Positions 1 through 8,051 of a stretch of 64,000 nucleotides of DNA are shown piece by piece. The stretch is taken from assembly GCF_028471945.1 (NCBI RefSeq), contig NZ_CP110128.1:1662501-1726500 (forward strand). The letters run 5' to 3'. Each line of letters opens with the position of its first letter. Positions within the stretch are counted from its first letter, which is position 1. Made by a program: the position numbers and the translations under genes. The DNA comes from Pseudomonas sp. WJP1. GTDB taxonomy: Bacteria; Pseudomonadota; Gammaproteobacteria; Pseudomonadales; Pseudomonadaceae. The notes under the pieces were generated by a model. That model was not told the DNA's origin, did no database searches, and saw only the letters and a list, made by a program, of their open reading frames with translations.

Positions 1-718
1 CGAAGCTCAGGTACACCGGACCGCCGCCGACTTTCTCGCGCACTTCGGCCATCAGGGGGGCCAGGGACTTGTGCCAGCACTCTTCGGCCTGAACCACACG
101 GAAGCCCTGGTTGCGGCTCCAGTTGAAGTCGTCAGCGGTGTAGCCCTGGGCACGCAGACCGATCTGGACCACACGGTCCGGGTCGATCAGGCCTTCTTCG
201 ACGGCGCGACGGAAGGTGGTGCCGTGGGCGATTTTCTCGCCGAACATGTGATCGTTCACATCGGCGTGGGCGTCGATGTGCACCAGGCCGACCTTGCCGT
301 GCTTTTTATGGATGGCACGCAGGATCGGCAGGGTGATGGTGTGGTCGCCACCCAGGGTCAGGGGGATCACATCGTGTTCGAGGATGTTGTCGTAGGATTC
401 TTCGATGATCCGTACGGCATCCAGCAGGTTGAAGGTGTTGATCGCCACGTCGCCGATATCGGCAACCGACAGCGAGTCGAACGGCGCAGCGCCGGTGGCC
501 ATGTTGTACGGGCGGATCATGACCGATTCAGCGCGGATTTCACGAGGCCCGAAACGGGTGCCAGGGCGCAGGGAAGTACCGATGTCCAGCGGCACGCCGA
601 CAAAAGCGGCGTCCAGACCTGCAGCGGTCGGTACATGGGGGAGTCGCATCATGGTGGCGATGCCGCCGAAGCGCGGCATTTCGTTGCCGCCCAGTGGTTG
701 GTGAAGAATCTTGTCCAC
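1..718 (-). CDS. gbuA: Ureohydrolase, probable guanidinobutyrase (agmatinase family), 3' part missing
   Basis: This is a manganese ureohydrolase of the arginase/agmatinase family. It removes urea from a guanidino substrate, probably 4-guanidinobutyrate. The visible protein starts VDKILHQPLGG and contains the metal-binding motifs GGDHT and HIDAHADVN. It runs off the left edge after about 239 residues; family members are about 320 long. The GTG at 718 is chosen because it has a GAGG about 8 bases upstream and gives the family N-terminus; an upstream ATG at 732 is out of frame. It is divergent from a LysR gene, the arrangement of gbuA-gbuR in P. aeruginosa. Agmatinase or guanidinopropionase activity cannot be excluded from sequence alone. 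Confidence 0.8.
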   Translation of the reverse strand, partial: MDKILHQPLGGNEMPRFGGIATMMRLPHVPTAAGLDAAFVGVPLDIGTSLRPGTRFGPREIRAESVMIRPYNMATGAAPFDSLSVADIGDVAINTFNLLDAVRIIEESYDNILEHDVIPLTLGGDHTITLPILRAIHKKHGKVGLVHIDAHADVNDHMFGEKIAHGTTFRRAVEEGLIDPDRVVQIGLRAQGYTADDFNWSRNQGFRVVQAEECWHKSLAPLMAEVREKVGGGPVYLSF

Positions 719-842
719 GGGTAGGGCCTCATCGTCGTTGTTTTATTTATTGGGTTACACCGTTCACGCAGGGACGGGTACCACGAGTAGGTGCCGATTC
801 TGCGAAATGTAGTGGCCGGGAAGAATCGCTACGGGCAAATAC

Positions 843-866
843 TTAGTTCAGATTTTTCTAAACTAA
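843..866. promoter_or_regulatory. Candidate LysR-type operator between ureohydrolase and LysR genes
   Basis: The arms TTAGTT and AACTAA are perfect inverted repeats separated by 12 bases. They lie 46 bases before the LysR start, in the gap between two divergent genes. LysR regulators typically bind imperfect dyads of this kind and often autoregulate. The assignment is inference from position and symmetry. Confidence 0.4.
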
Positions 867-911
867 TGCTGGTCAGGGAGATAGACTTCTCACCGATCTC
901 TGGAGAACCCC

Positions 912-1805
912 ATGGCCAACGCTTTACCCGACCTGAAACTTTTGCGCATTTTCGTCAGCGTGGTGCGGCATCAGGGCTTTGCCAACGCCCAGCAAGAGCT
1001 CAACCTCTCGACGTCGGCCATCAGCACCTACATGAGCCAGCTCGAAGCCGCCCTGGGGCTGGTGTTGTGCCATCGTGGCCGTGGCGGGTTCAGCCTGACC
1101 AGCAAGGGTGAACTGTTTCATCAGGAAACCCTGCGTCTATTGGGCGAGCTCGAAGGTTTTGAACAATATGCCGCCGCCCTCAAGGGCGAATTGCGCGGCA
1201 CGCTGAACCTGGGGGTGATCGATTCCACGGTCAGCGACAAGGCCTTGCCGTTCGCCGAAGCCATCGGCGCCTACAGCCAGGAGCACCCGGCGGTACACTT
1301 GCACCTGTCGGTGATGAGCCCCTACGAACTGCAACTGGGCGTGCAGGACAACCGCCTCGACCTGGCCATCGGCGCGTTTTCCACGCGCATGAGCGGTCTG
1401 GTATACATGCCGCTGTACCGCGAACAGCACTGGTTGTATTGCAGCACGCGGCATCCGCTGTTCAACGAACGGCGCATCCCCGAGCAGGTCATCACCCAGC
1501 AACGCATGGTCGGTCGTGGCTACTGGAGCCAGGCCGAGCTGGCCCGTCACGGCTTCAAGCACAGCGCCGCGACCGTGGAAAGCATGGAGGCGCAGCTGAT
1601 CCTGGTGCTGTCCGGTGCCTACATCGGTTACTTGCCGGAACACTACGCCCAGGCGTGGGCCGACAAGGGCGACCTGCGCGTGTTGCTGCCGGCCACCTTC
1701 GGTTATCAGGCGCCGTTCTCGATGATCGTGCGCCGTGGGCGTAGCCGTGAGCCGTTGATCCAGACCTTTCGCGATCTGCTCAAAGCACAACTCAACCAGG
1801 CGTGA
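912..1805 (+). CDS. LysR-family transcriptional regulator (GbuR-like)
   Basis: This 297-residue protein has normal length for a LysR regulator. The N-terminal winged helix-turn-helix (about residues 6-65) contains the segment LNLSTSAISTYMSQLEAALG. The remainder is the periplasmic-binding-protein-like effector domain. The start ATG has GGAGA just upstream. It is transcribed away from the ureohydrolase gene, so the simplest role is control of that gene and perhaps recognition of a guanidino compound. That role is inferred from neighbourhood only. Its stop overlaps the beginning of the next ORF region, so the DTW gene may be co-transcribed. Confidence 0.85.
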   Translation: MANALPDLKLLRIFVSVVRHQGFANAQQELNLSTSAISTYMSQLEAALGLVLCHRGRGGFSLTSKGELFHQETLRLLGELEGFEQYAAALKGELRGTLNLGVIDSTVSDKALPFAEAIGAYSQEHPAVHLHLSVMSPYELQLGVQDNRLDLAIGAFSTRMSGLVYMPLYREQHWLYCSTRHPLFNERRIPEQVITQQRMVGRGYWSQAELARHGFKHSAATVESMEAQLILVLSGAYIGYLPEHYAQAWADKGDLRVLLPATFGYQAPFSMIVRRGRSREPLIQTFRDLLKAQLNQA

Positions 1806-1810
1806 AGAAG

Positions 1811-2407
1811 ATGCCGAGAATTCAATGTCCCCGCTGCCTGCGTCCGCAGAGCCATTGCCTGTGCCCGCTGATCCCCAGCCTCGACAGCCGCACCCGGGTG
1901 TTGCTGTTGCAGCATCCCAGCGAAGTGAACCATGCACTGAACACCGCACGCTTGGCGGCGCTAGGGTTGAGTAATGCCGAGTTGATCGTCGGTGAGGTGT
2001 TCGAGGATTTGCCGAGCCTGTTGAATCAACCGGGGTATCGGGCGCGGTTGTTGTTTCCAGGTGAGGGCGCGCAGCCGATGCAGGCGTATGGCGCATCCGA
2101 TGATCCGTTGTTGCTGGTGGTCCCGGACGGCACCTGGCGCAAGGCGCGTAAGATGCTGCACCTCAATCCGCTGCTGGCGGCGCTGCCACGGGTGACCCTG
2201 GCCGAGGGTGGCGTGTCCCGTTATCGGCTGCGCAAGGCGCCGGGGCCCGGCGCGTTGTCGACGGTGGAGGCGATCGTGCAGGCGCTGGAAACACTTGAGG
2301 CACCGACCTCGTTTGCGCCGTTGCTCAAACCGTTCGAAGCGTTGATCGAGGGGCAGATTGCGGCGATGGGGGAGGAGGTTTTTCAGCGTAATCATGCTGA
2401 CAGGTAA
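1811..2407 (+). CDS. DTW-domain protein, tRNA-uridine aminocarboxypropyltransferase
   Basis: This is a DTW-domain protein (TapT/YfiP family), about 198 residues. The family transfers the 3-amino-3-carboxypropyl group of S-adenosylmethionine to uridine in tRNA (acp3U). Visible features are the Cys-rich start CPRCLRPQSHCLC, likely a zinc site, the segment LLLQHPSEVNHALNTARLA, and the signature PDGTWRKARKM that gives the family its name. ATG at 1811 gives the usual short N-terminus; a GTG at 1802 overlapping the LysR stop would add three residues. The gene follows the LysR gene closely and is followed by a REP palindrome. Confidence 0.85.
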   Translation: MPRIQCPRCLRPQSHCLCPLIPSLDSRTRVLLLQHPSEVNHALNTARLAALGLSNAELIVGEVFEDLPSLLNQPGYRARLLFPGEGAQPMQAYGASDDPLLLVVPDGTWRKARKMLHLNPLLAALPRVTLAEGGVSRYRLRKAPGPGALSTVEAIVQALETLEAPTSFAPLLKPFEALIEGQIAAMGEEVFQRNHADR

Positions 2408-2425
2408 TGGTCGATTTTGCCGGCC

Positions 2426-2512
2426 TCATCGCGAGCAGGCTCACTCCTACAATTGATCGAGTTCCTTCAGGAGAAATTCGGTCAATTGTAGGAGTGAGCC
2501 TGCTCGCGATGA
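2426..2512. repeat. REP doublet (inverted, 31-base perfect arms)
   Basis: Two 31-base arms, 2426-2456 and 2482-2512, are perfect reverse complements around a 25-base spacer. The arms carry the GCGAGCAGGCTCACTCCTAC type core seen at several other gaps in this window. It sits between the convergent DTW and HlyD genes. Confidence 0.9.
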
Positions 2513-2545
2513 CGGCAGAATAGCCACCCAAAAACTCCAGCCAAA

Positions 2546-3910
2546 CTACCTTTCCCGCATCGCCTCCGTCCGCGCCTTGAGCACCGGTTTAAGCAGATAA
2601 TCCAGCACCGTCTTCTCACCGGTAATGATATCCACCGTCGCCACCATCCCCGGAATGATCAGCAGTGGTTTTGCGTCCCCGCCGAGGTGGTTTTTATCGG
2701 TGCGCACCTGGATCAGGTAAAAGCTGTTGCCCTTGTCGTCAGTGATGGTGTCCGCGCCGATCAGCTCCAGCTTGGCGCTCAAGCCGCCGTAGATTGTGTA
2801 GTCGTAGGCACTGAACTTGACCATGGCTTTCTGGCCCGGATGCAGGAACGCCACGTCCTGTGGCCGTACCTTGGCCTCGATCAGCAGGTTGTCTTCCAGC
2901 GGCACGATTTCCACCATGTCACTGCCCGGCTGGACCACGCCGCCGATGGTGTTGACCTTCAACAGCTTGATGATGCCCTTGACCGGCGAGGCCACGGTGG
3001 TGCGGGTCACGCGGTCGTCGATGGCAATGCTCGAGGCGGTGATTTTCGACAGGTCGGTGCGTTTCTCATTCAGCTCTTTCGCTGCGTCCGAGCGGAACGA
3101 CTGTTCGGACTCGTCGATCTTGCTCCTGATCTCGGCAATCGCCGATTCCGCCCGGGGAATGGCCAGGGTGGTGGCGTTCAGCGAACCGCGGATTTCCACC
3201 GCGCTGCGCTTGAGCCGCAGGATCTCCACCGGCGACACGGCGCCGGTCTTGACCAGTGGCTCGGACATCGCCATCTCCTGGTTGACCAGCGCCAGGCTGG
3301 AGCCGTATTGCCCGGCTTTCGAGCGAAACTCTGCCAGTTCCTGGGTTTTTTGCCGCAGTTGTTCAGTCAGCGTGCGTTGTTCGCTGGCCAGTCGACGTTG
3401 CCGCTGTTCATACAGCGAGCGTTCGTCTTCGGCGACTTGTGGCGCCTTGGCGATCACTTCTTCCGACAGCTTGAACGGCCGGCCTTCGGCTTCGGCCGAC
3501 AGGCGTTCGACCTGCGCGGTCAGCGCGTAGCGATCGACTTCGCTTTCGCCCTTGTTCGACAGGTAGCGCGTGTCATCCAGGCGCAGCAAGGTGTCGCCCT
3601 TGTTCACCATTTGCCCTTCGCGCACGAAGATCTCGGTGACGATGCCGCCCTCAAGGTTCTGGATCACCTGAACCTTGCTCGACGGAATCGCCTTGCCTTC
3701 GCCCATGGTGACTTCCTGCAGCACCGCGAACTTGGCCCAGACCAGGGCGCTGATCAGCAACGCCGCGGCCAGCCACACGGTGATCCGCGACCAGCGCGGG
3801 GAGTCCTGCAACGCGGCGCCGGCCGTTTCCGGCATGAACTCGGCTTCGGCACTTTTGCCGAAGCTGTCGAAGTACCCACGTGCTTTCGAAGCATCCGATG
3901 AAGCAGACAT
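2546..3910 (-). CDS. lapC: HlyD-family type I secretion periplasmic adaptor (LapC-like)
   Basis: This is a membrane-fusion protein that bridges the inner-membrane ABC transporter and the TolC-like outer-membrane channel. It has 454 residues: a cytoplasmic N-terminus, one membrane segment at about 37-60 (WLAAALLISALVWAKF), a biotinyl-lipoyl-like segment (VQVIQNLEGGIVTEIFVREG), a long coiled-coil hairpin (about 130-290) rich in Glu, Arg and Gln, and a C-terminal beta-barrel ending near VLDYLLKPVL. ATG 3910 is chosen over the TTG at 3916 because GGAG lies 6 bases upstream. It begins 9 bases after the ABC gene stops and is the last gene of the operon. Its cargo is most likely the adjacent RTX adhesin. 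Confidence 0.92.
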   Translation of the reverse strand: MSASSDASKARGYFDSFGKSAEAEFMPETAGAALQDSPRWSRITVWLAAALLISALVWAKFAVLQEVTMGEGKAIPSSKVQVIQNLEGGIVTEIFVREGQMVNKGDTLLRLDDTRYLSNKGESEVDRYALTAQVERLSAEAEGRPFKLSEEVIAKAPQVAEDERSLYEQRQRRLASEQRTLTEQLRQKTQELAEFRSKAGQYGSSLALVNQEMAMSEPLVKTGAVSPVEILRLKRSAVEIRGSLNATTLAIPRAESAIAEIRSKIDESEQSFRSDAAKELNEKRTDLSKITASSIAIDDRVTRTTVASPVKGIIKLLKVNTIGGVVQPGSDMVEIVPLEDNLLIEAKVRPQDVAFLHPGQKAMVKFSAYDYTIYGGLSAKLELIGADTITDDKGNSFYLIQVRTDKNHLGGDAKPLLIIPGMVATVDIITGEKTVLDYLLKPVLKARTEAMRER

Positions 3911-3919
3911 AGGCAACTC

Positions 3920-6079
3920 CTAGACGGCCGCAGAGCCGACACGGCCCTTGCGCAGTGCATCGATGACCGCTTCTTTCGGGCCGTCGGCGACGATCCGCCC
4001 GTTGTCCAGCACCACCAGGCGATCGACCAGGCTGAGCATCGAGGTGCGGTGGGTTACCAGCAGCAGGGTCTTGCCCTGGACCCAGGTGTGGAGCTTTTGC
4101 CGCAAGGCGTCTTCGCTGCTGTTGTCCATGGCACTGGTGGGTTCGTCGAGCAGCATGATCGGCGGGTCGAGCAACAAGGCGCGGGCCAGCAGCACCGCTT
4201 GGCGTTGACCACCGGACAGCAACTGCCCACGCTCGCCGACCGGGCGGTCGAAGCCTTGCGGGTGTTGCCGGGCCAGTTCGGTGACGCCGGTCAGTTCGGC
4301 CACTTCGAGCATGCGCGCATCGCTGATGTAGCGCGCGCCCAGGGTCAGGTTGTCACGCAGGCTGCCGGCCAGCAGCGGCAGGTCATGGGCGACGTAGCCG
4401 ATCTGGTGTCGAAGGTCGGCGACGTCCAGTTGGCGCAGGTCCAGGCCATCGAGCAGCAATTGGCCTTGCGCCGGTTCGTAGAACCCCATCACCAGGCGCG
4501 CCAGGGTGCTTTTGCCCGAACCGCTGCGACCGATGATGCCGATCCGTTCGCCGGGTTTCACGCTGAAGCTGATATTGGCCAGCGCCGGGGCGTTCTGGCC
4601 GTTGTAGTGGAAGGTCACGCCGACCACATCCAGGGCGCCTTGCAGTTGTGTGCGCTCCAGCGGCCGTTGATTGGCGTCGCGCTCCTGGGGCAACGACATC
4701 AGCGCGTCGGTGCTTTTCATGGTCAGTTGCGCTTGCTGGTAGCGCGTGATCAGGCCGGCGATTTGCCCCAGCGGCGCCAATACCCGGCTGCCGAGCATGT
4801 AGGTCGCCACCAGCGCGCCGACGCTGAGATTGCCGGCGATGATGCTGTAGACCCCGGCCACGATGGTCGCCATGCCGGAAAACTGCTGGATGAACAGCGT
4901 GCCATTGGTGGCCAGCGCCGAGAGGTTGCGTGCGTGGCTGTCGAGGCGGGTGAGGGCGCCGTGGGTGCTTTCCCATTTGTGCTGGCGCTCGCTTTCGGCG
5001 CTGCAGGCCTTGAGGGTTTCCAGGCCACCAAGGGTTTCGATCAGCAGGGCCTGGCGTTCGGCGCCCAGGCTCAGGCTTTTCTGCACGGTGTCGCGCAGGC
5101 GCGTCTGGATGATCATGGCGAAAATGATCGTGATCGGAAACGCCAGCACTGGAATCACCACCAGCCAGCCGCCCAGCAGGCCGATCACGACCAGCATCAA
5201 CAGGGCAAAGGGCAGGTCGATCAGGCTGGTGAGGGTCACGGCGGTGAGAAACTCGCGCAAGCCCTGGAAATCGTGAATGCTCTGGGCAAAACCACCGATG
5301 GTGGCAGGCTTGGCTTTCATCGCCATGCCGGTGATGCGTTCAAAGAGGGTCGCGGAGAGAATCACGTCGGTCTTCTTGCCGGCGGTGTCCAGCAAATGCG
5401 CGCGCACCACCCGCAGCACCAGCTCGAACCCGGTGCCGATCAGCAGGCCGATGGACAGCACCCACAAGGTCGAGGTGGCCTGGTTCGGCACCACGCGGTC
5501 GTAGGTCTGCATCACGAACAGCGGCACCATCAGCCCCAGCAGGTTGATCAGGAAGCTCGCCAGGATCGCATCGCTGTACAACCATTTCGACAGCTTCAGG
5601 GTGTCGCGAAACCAAGCCTGCACCCGTGGCACCAGCGGTGAGCGAAGGTCTTCGAGTTCATGCCGTGGCCGGGCGAACAGCGCCTGGCCACTATAATGCC
5701 CGGCAAGCTCCTGGACGGTGGTCCATTGTTCGCCGCCATCGGCTTCGCTGGGCAGCACCAGCACCCGGCCATCCTCGCCAAAGCGGCGCAGCACGGTGGT
5801 ACGGCCGTTGTTGAGCAACAGCAGCACCGGCAGGTTCAGCGCAGAGATGTCCTTGAGGTCGCGGCGCAGCAGGCGTGCCTGCAATCCCGCCCGGGCCGCT
5901 GCGCGGGGCAGCAGGTCCAGGCTCAGGCGTTGGTGTGCCATAGGCAGCCCGGCACTGAGGCTGGCGCGGCTGACCGTCGCGCCGTGGAGTTTGCAGAGGA
6001 TCAACAGACCGTCCAGGAGCGGGTCATCGAAGCTCAGGCGTGGATCGACACCGGTGTTGGCGGTTTCCATGCTGGTCAC
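3920..6079 (-). CDS. lapB: Type I secretion ABC transporter, permease/ATPase (LapB-like)
   Basis: This is the inner-membrane ATP-driven exporter of a type I secretion system, 719 residues. Residues about 20-150 form a C39-peptidase-like domain without a recognisable catalytic Cys-His pair, as in exporters of RTX adhesins that are not processed during export. Residues about 165-450 hold the transmembrane domain. The ATPase follows, with Walker A GRSGSGKST (near 515), signature LLSGGQRQA (near 620) and Walker B IMLLDEP (near 640). The GTG start at 6079 has GGAG 8 bases upstream; an in-frame ATG at 6070 is the alternative. It lies 17 bases after the TolC-family gene. Confidence 0.93.
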   Translation of the reverse strand: MTSMETANTGVDPRLSFDDPLLDGLLILCKLHGATVSRASLSAGLPMAHQRLSLDLLPRAAARAGLQARLLRRDLKDISALNLPVLLLLNNGRTTVLRRFGEDGRVLVLPSEADGGEQWTTVQELAGHYSGQALFARPRHELEDLRSPLVPRVQAWFRDTLKLSKWLYSDAILASFLINLLGLMVPLFVMQTYDRVVPNQATSTLWVLSIGLLIGTGFELVLRVVRAHLLDTAGKKTDVILSATLFERITGMAMKAKPATIGGFAQSIHDFQGLREFLTAVTLTSLIDLPFALLMLVVIGLLGGWLVVIPVLAFPITIIFAMIIQTRLRDTVQKSLSLGAERQALLIETLGGLETLKACSAESERQHKWESTHGALTRLDSHARNLSALATNGTLFIQQFSGMATIVAGVYSIIAGNLSVGALVATYMLGSRVLAPLGQIAGLITRYQQAQLTMKSTDALMSLPQERDANQRPLERTQLQGALDVVGVTFHYNGQNAPALANISFSVKPGERIGIIGRSGSGKSTLARLVMGFYEPAQGQLLLDGLDLRQLDVADLRHQIGYVAHDLPLLAGSLRDNLTLGARYISDARMLEVAELTGVTELARQHPQGFDRPVGERGQLLSGGQRQAVLLARALLLDPPIMLLDEPTSAMDNSSEDALRQKLHTWVQGKTLLLVTHRTSMLSLVDRLVVLDNGRIVADGPKEAVIDALRKGRVGSAAV

Positions 6080-6096
6080 ATTGATCGCTCCAGGTA

Positions 6097-7455
6097 CTAC
6101 TTCAGTTCAGGCAGGCGAGCTTCGCTTTTCACTTCGGCCTGGGCGATGGCGTCGGCGGGCAGCACCACGCGTTGTTTGCTCAGCAACTGACCCATGTTCG
6201 CCAGCACACGGTACATCGAAAACTCCTCGATGTAGCGTACTTCGGTGTAGCGGCGGTTCGCGTTGTAAAGCTCGTTTTCGCTGTCCAGCAGGTCGAGCAG
6301 GGTCCGTTGACCGAGGCCGAACTGATCCTGATACGCCACGCGTACGCGTCGGCTGGTTTCGGCGTACTCGCGGGCGGTCGGGGTTTGTTTCTTGGCGTTG
6401 ACCATCGCGTTCCACGCCAGGTGGATGTTTTCGTTGAGCTGGCGCAGGGCGTTGTTGCGGATGTCCATCGCCTGATTGATCTTGTGGGCATCGGACTGCA
6501 GGCGCGCCTTGTCACTGCCGCCGCGGAACAGGTTGTAGTTCATCACCACGCCGACCCGCCATTCGTTGTCATGGCCTTCTTCTCCGGCGATGTTGTTGTT
6601 CGCGCCCACCGCGGCTTCGGCGTCAAAGCGCGGGTAGAACGGCGACTTGGCGACTTCGTACTGGCTCTCGGCCGATTGCACGTCGGCCTGGGCGGATTTC
6701 AGGTACGGGTTGTTGTCCACCATGCTTTGCTGGGCATCGGTCAGGGAGGCCGGCAGTTCGCCACGGATCGACGACGGGGCTTCGAGCTCATCGGGCAAGC
6801 GCCCGACCACGGCGGCGAAGTTCGACTCGGCGTCGGCCAGGTCGACTTCGGCGGTGTCGAGGTTGTTTTCCGCCAGCGCGCGACGGGCAGTGGACTGGTC
6901 GGCGTCGGCGTTGCTGCCGATCCCGCGCTGGGTACGCAGGCCGATCTGGTCGTTGACCCGCAAGTGCGCTTGCAGGTTGTTCTTGGCCAGCGTCACCAGT
7001 TCGCGGCGCTTGAGCACTTCGAGGTAGACCTCGATGGTGCGCAGGGCCAGGTCCTGGGCGGTGCCCTGGGCGTAATACGCCCGGGAGTTGACGACGCCCT
7101 TGGTGCGCTCGACCTCGTTGGCGGTGTTGAACCCGTCGAAGAGCATCTGCCGCAGACGCAGTTCTGACTGGGTGTAATTGAGGATTTCGGTATGGTGATT
7201 GCCCAGCGCCCGAGTGTTGGTGTTGTCGCTGTACCCGCGCCCGTACGCGGCATTGAGGTCCACCGATGGATAAAAGCCCCCCTTGGCGACCTTCACGTCT
7301 TCGTCAGCCGACAGACGGCTGTCCACCCGCGATGCGAGCTCCGGGTGGGTGGCGATGGTGCTCTGGATCGCTTCGGTCAGTGACATGGCATACGCCTGGG
7401 TACTGCAGGCAATTGCCAGCAAAACCGCGCTGCACAGGGGGTTTAAAAGACGCAT
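6097..7455 (-). CDS. lapE: TolC-family outer-membrane channel of type I secretion (LapE-like)
   Basis: This is a trimeric outer-membrane efflux channel subunit, 452 residues. The signal peptide ends at TQAYA (about residue 23), before MSLTEAIQSTIATHPEL, the typical start of the mature TolC fold. Two homologous coiled-coil/beta halves follow, with conserved stretches such as LRLRQMLFDGFNT and NLFRGGSDKARLQ. ATG 7455 has GGGAG upstream. It is first in the outer-membrane, ABC, adaptor operon and is divergent from the adhesin gene, so the four genes probably work as one secretion unit. Confidence 0.92.
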   Translation of the reverse strand: MRLLNPLCSAVLLAIACSTQAYAMSLTEAIQSTIATHPELASRVDSRLSADEDVKVAKGGFYPSVDLNAAYGRGYSDNTNTRALGNHHTEILNYTQSELRLRQMLFDGFNTANEVERTKGVVNSRAYYAQGTAQDLALRTIEVYLEVLKRRELVTLAKNNLQAHLRVNDQIGLRTQRGIGSNADADQSTARRALAENNLDTAEVDLADAESNFAAVVGRLPDELEAPSSIRGELPASLTDAQQSMVDNNPYLKSAQADVQSAESQYEVAKSPFYPRFDAEAAVGANNNIAGEEGHDNEWRVGVVMNYNLFRGGSDKARLQSDAHKINQAMDIRNNALRQLNENIHLAWNAMVNAKKQTPTAREYAETSRRVRVAYQDQFGLGQRTLLDLLDSENELYNANRRYTEVRYIEEFSMYRVLANMGQLLSKQRVVLPADAIAQAEVKSEARLPELK

Positions 7456-8051
7456 GGTTCATCTCCCTGAATCCTAATGGTGCTTTATGAGTCGCCAATT
7501 ATTTGACGACATTTATAGGTAAAACCGTTTCATGCTTGTAACATCAGAGCTAAGAACATTTTGAGGCGAACCTAAGAAGTTTTTCTCATAAGGCTTATGC
7601 CAAAAAAAACTTATGTACTCTGCAAAATCCAGCACATTGTTCACTGCGAAAGCCCTTGATTTATGCGCCTTATGGCGCTCATCAGAGCTTGAGGAAAGGT
7701 CAAGTCCACTTATCGACAAAGAGCGGAGAAGTGCTGGAGGGGAGGGATGCGGCGCAGACTGAGGTGACGGTTTTTTGTCGCCATGGTGATTCAGGACTGT
7801 TACGCAACGCTGGCGGATGACGTTGTTTTCGACTGGTAGCCCAATGCCATTGATTGCAAAGGGTTTATCCAGGTCGCGGGCACCGGCCGCGAGCAATACG
7901 CTGGACGAGATCGACGTCAGGGCAACGGCTTACTTGGGGTAATCCGTGTTGACCGGTAGGCGATTGGCCAGTTAATCCGCTTGAGCCCATGGGCATGTTC
8001 TCCGCATTCAGACAGGGTGCCGACAAAGCGTTGGCAGCGGAGGGAATGCAC
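7456..8051. promoter_or_regulatory. Long A/T-rich divergent regulatory region of the adhesin/secretion locus
   Basis: This 596-base gap separates the secretion operon from the adhesin gene and holds no convincing gene. It is much richer in A+T than its surroundings at 7500-7700. It contains small dyads: CATAAG/CTTATG arms at 7587-7599 and GCGCC-TTAT-GGCGC at 7665-7678. It must carry both divergent promoters. In other pseudomonads the lap promoters are controlled by FleQ, but I could not assign a definite FleQ site or a clean -35/-10 pair. Confidence 0.5.

Noticed and set aside
71..724. Open frame of 217 codons on the plus strand
   Set aside because: It is the mirror of the ureohydrolase gene; the minus frame carries the metal-binding motifs and a ribosome-binding site.
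1137..2096. Open frame of 319 codons on the minus strand
   Set aside because: It crosses the LysR and DTW genes antisense and has low-complexity His/Arg/Gln-rich translation, typical of shadow frames in GC-rich DNA.
4049..5641. Open frame of 530 codons on the plus strand
   Set aside because: Shadow of the ABC transporter gene; the translation is rich in Gln, His and Gly with no domain.
7513..7896. Open frame of 127 codons in the adhesin control region
   Set aside because: No ribosome-binding site, no recognisable domain, and it fills a region that must hold the divergent promoters.
7989..8051. Upstream start for the adhesin (extra 21 residues)
   Set aside because: GGAGG is spaced correctly for ATG 8052, and MATLIGIVSK is the LapA-type N-terminus; the extension lacks both.
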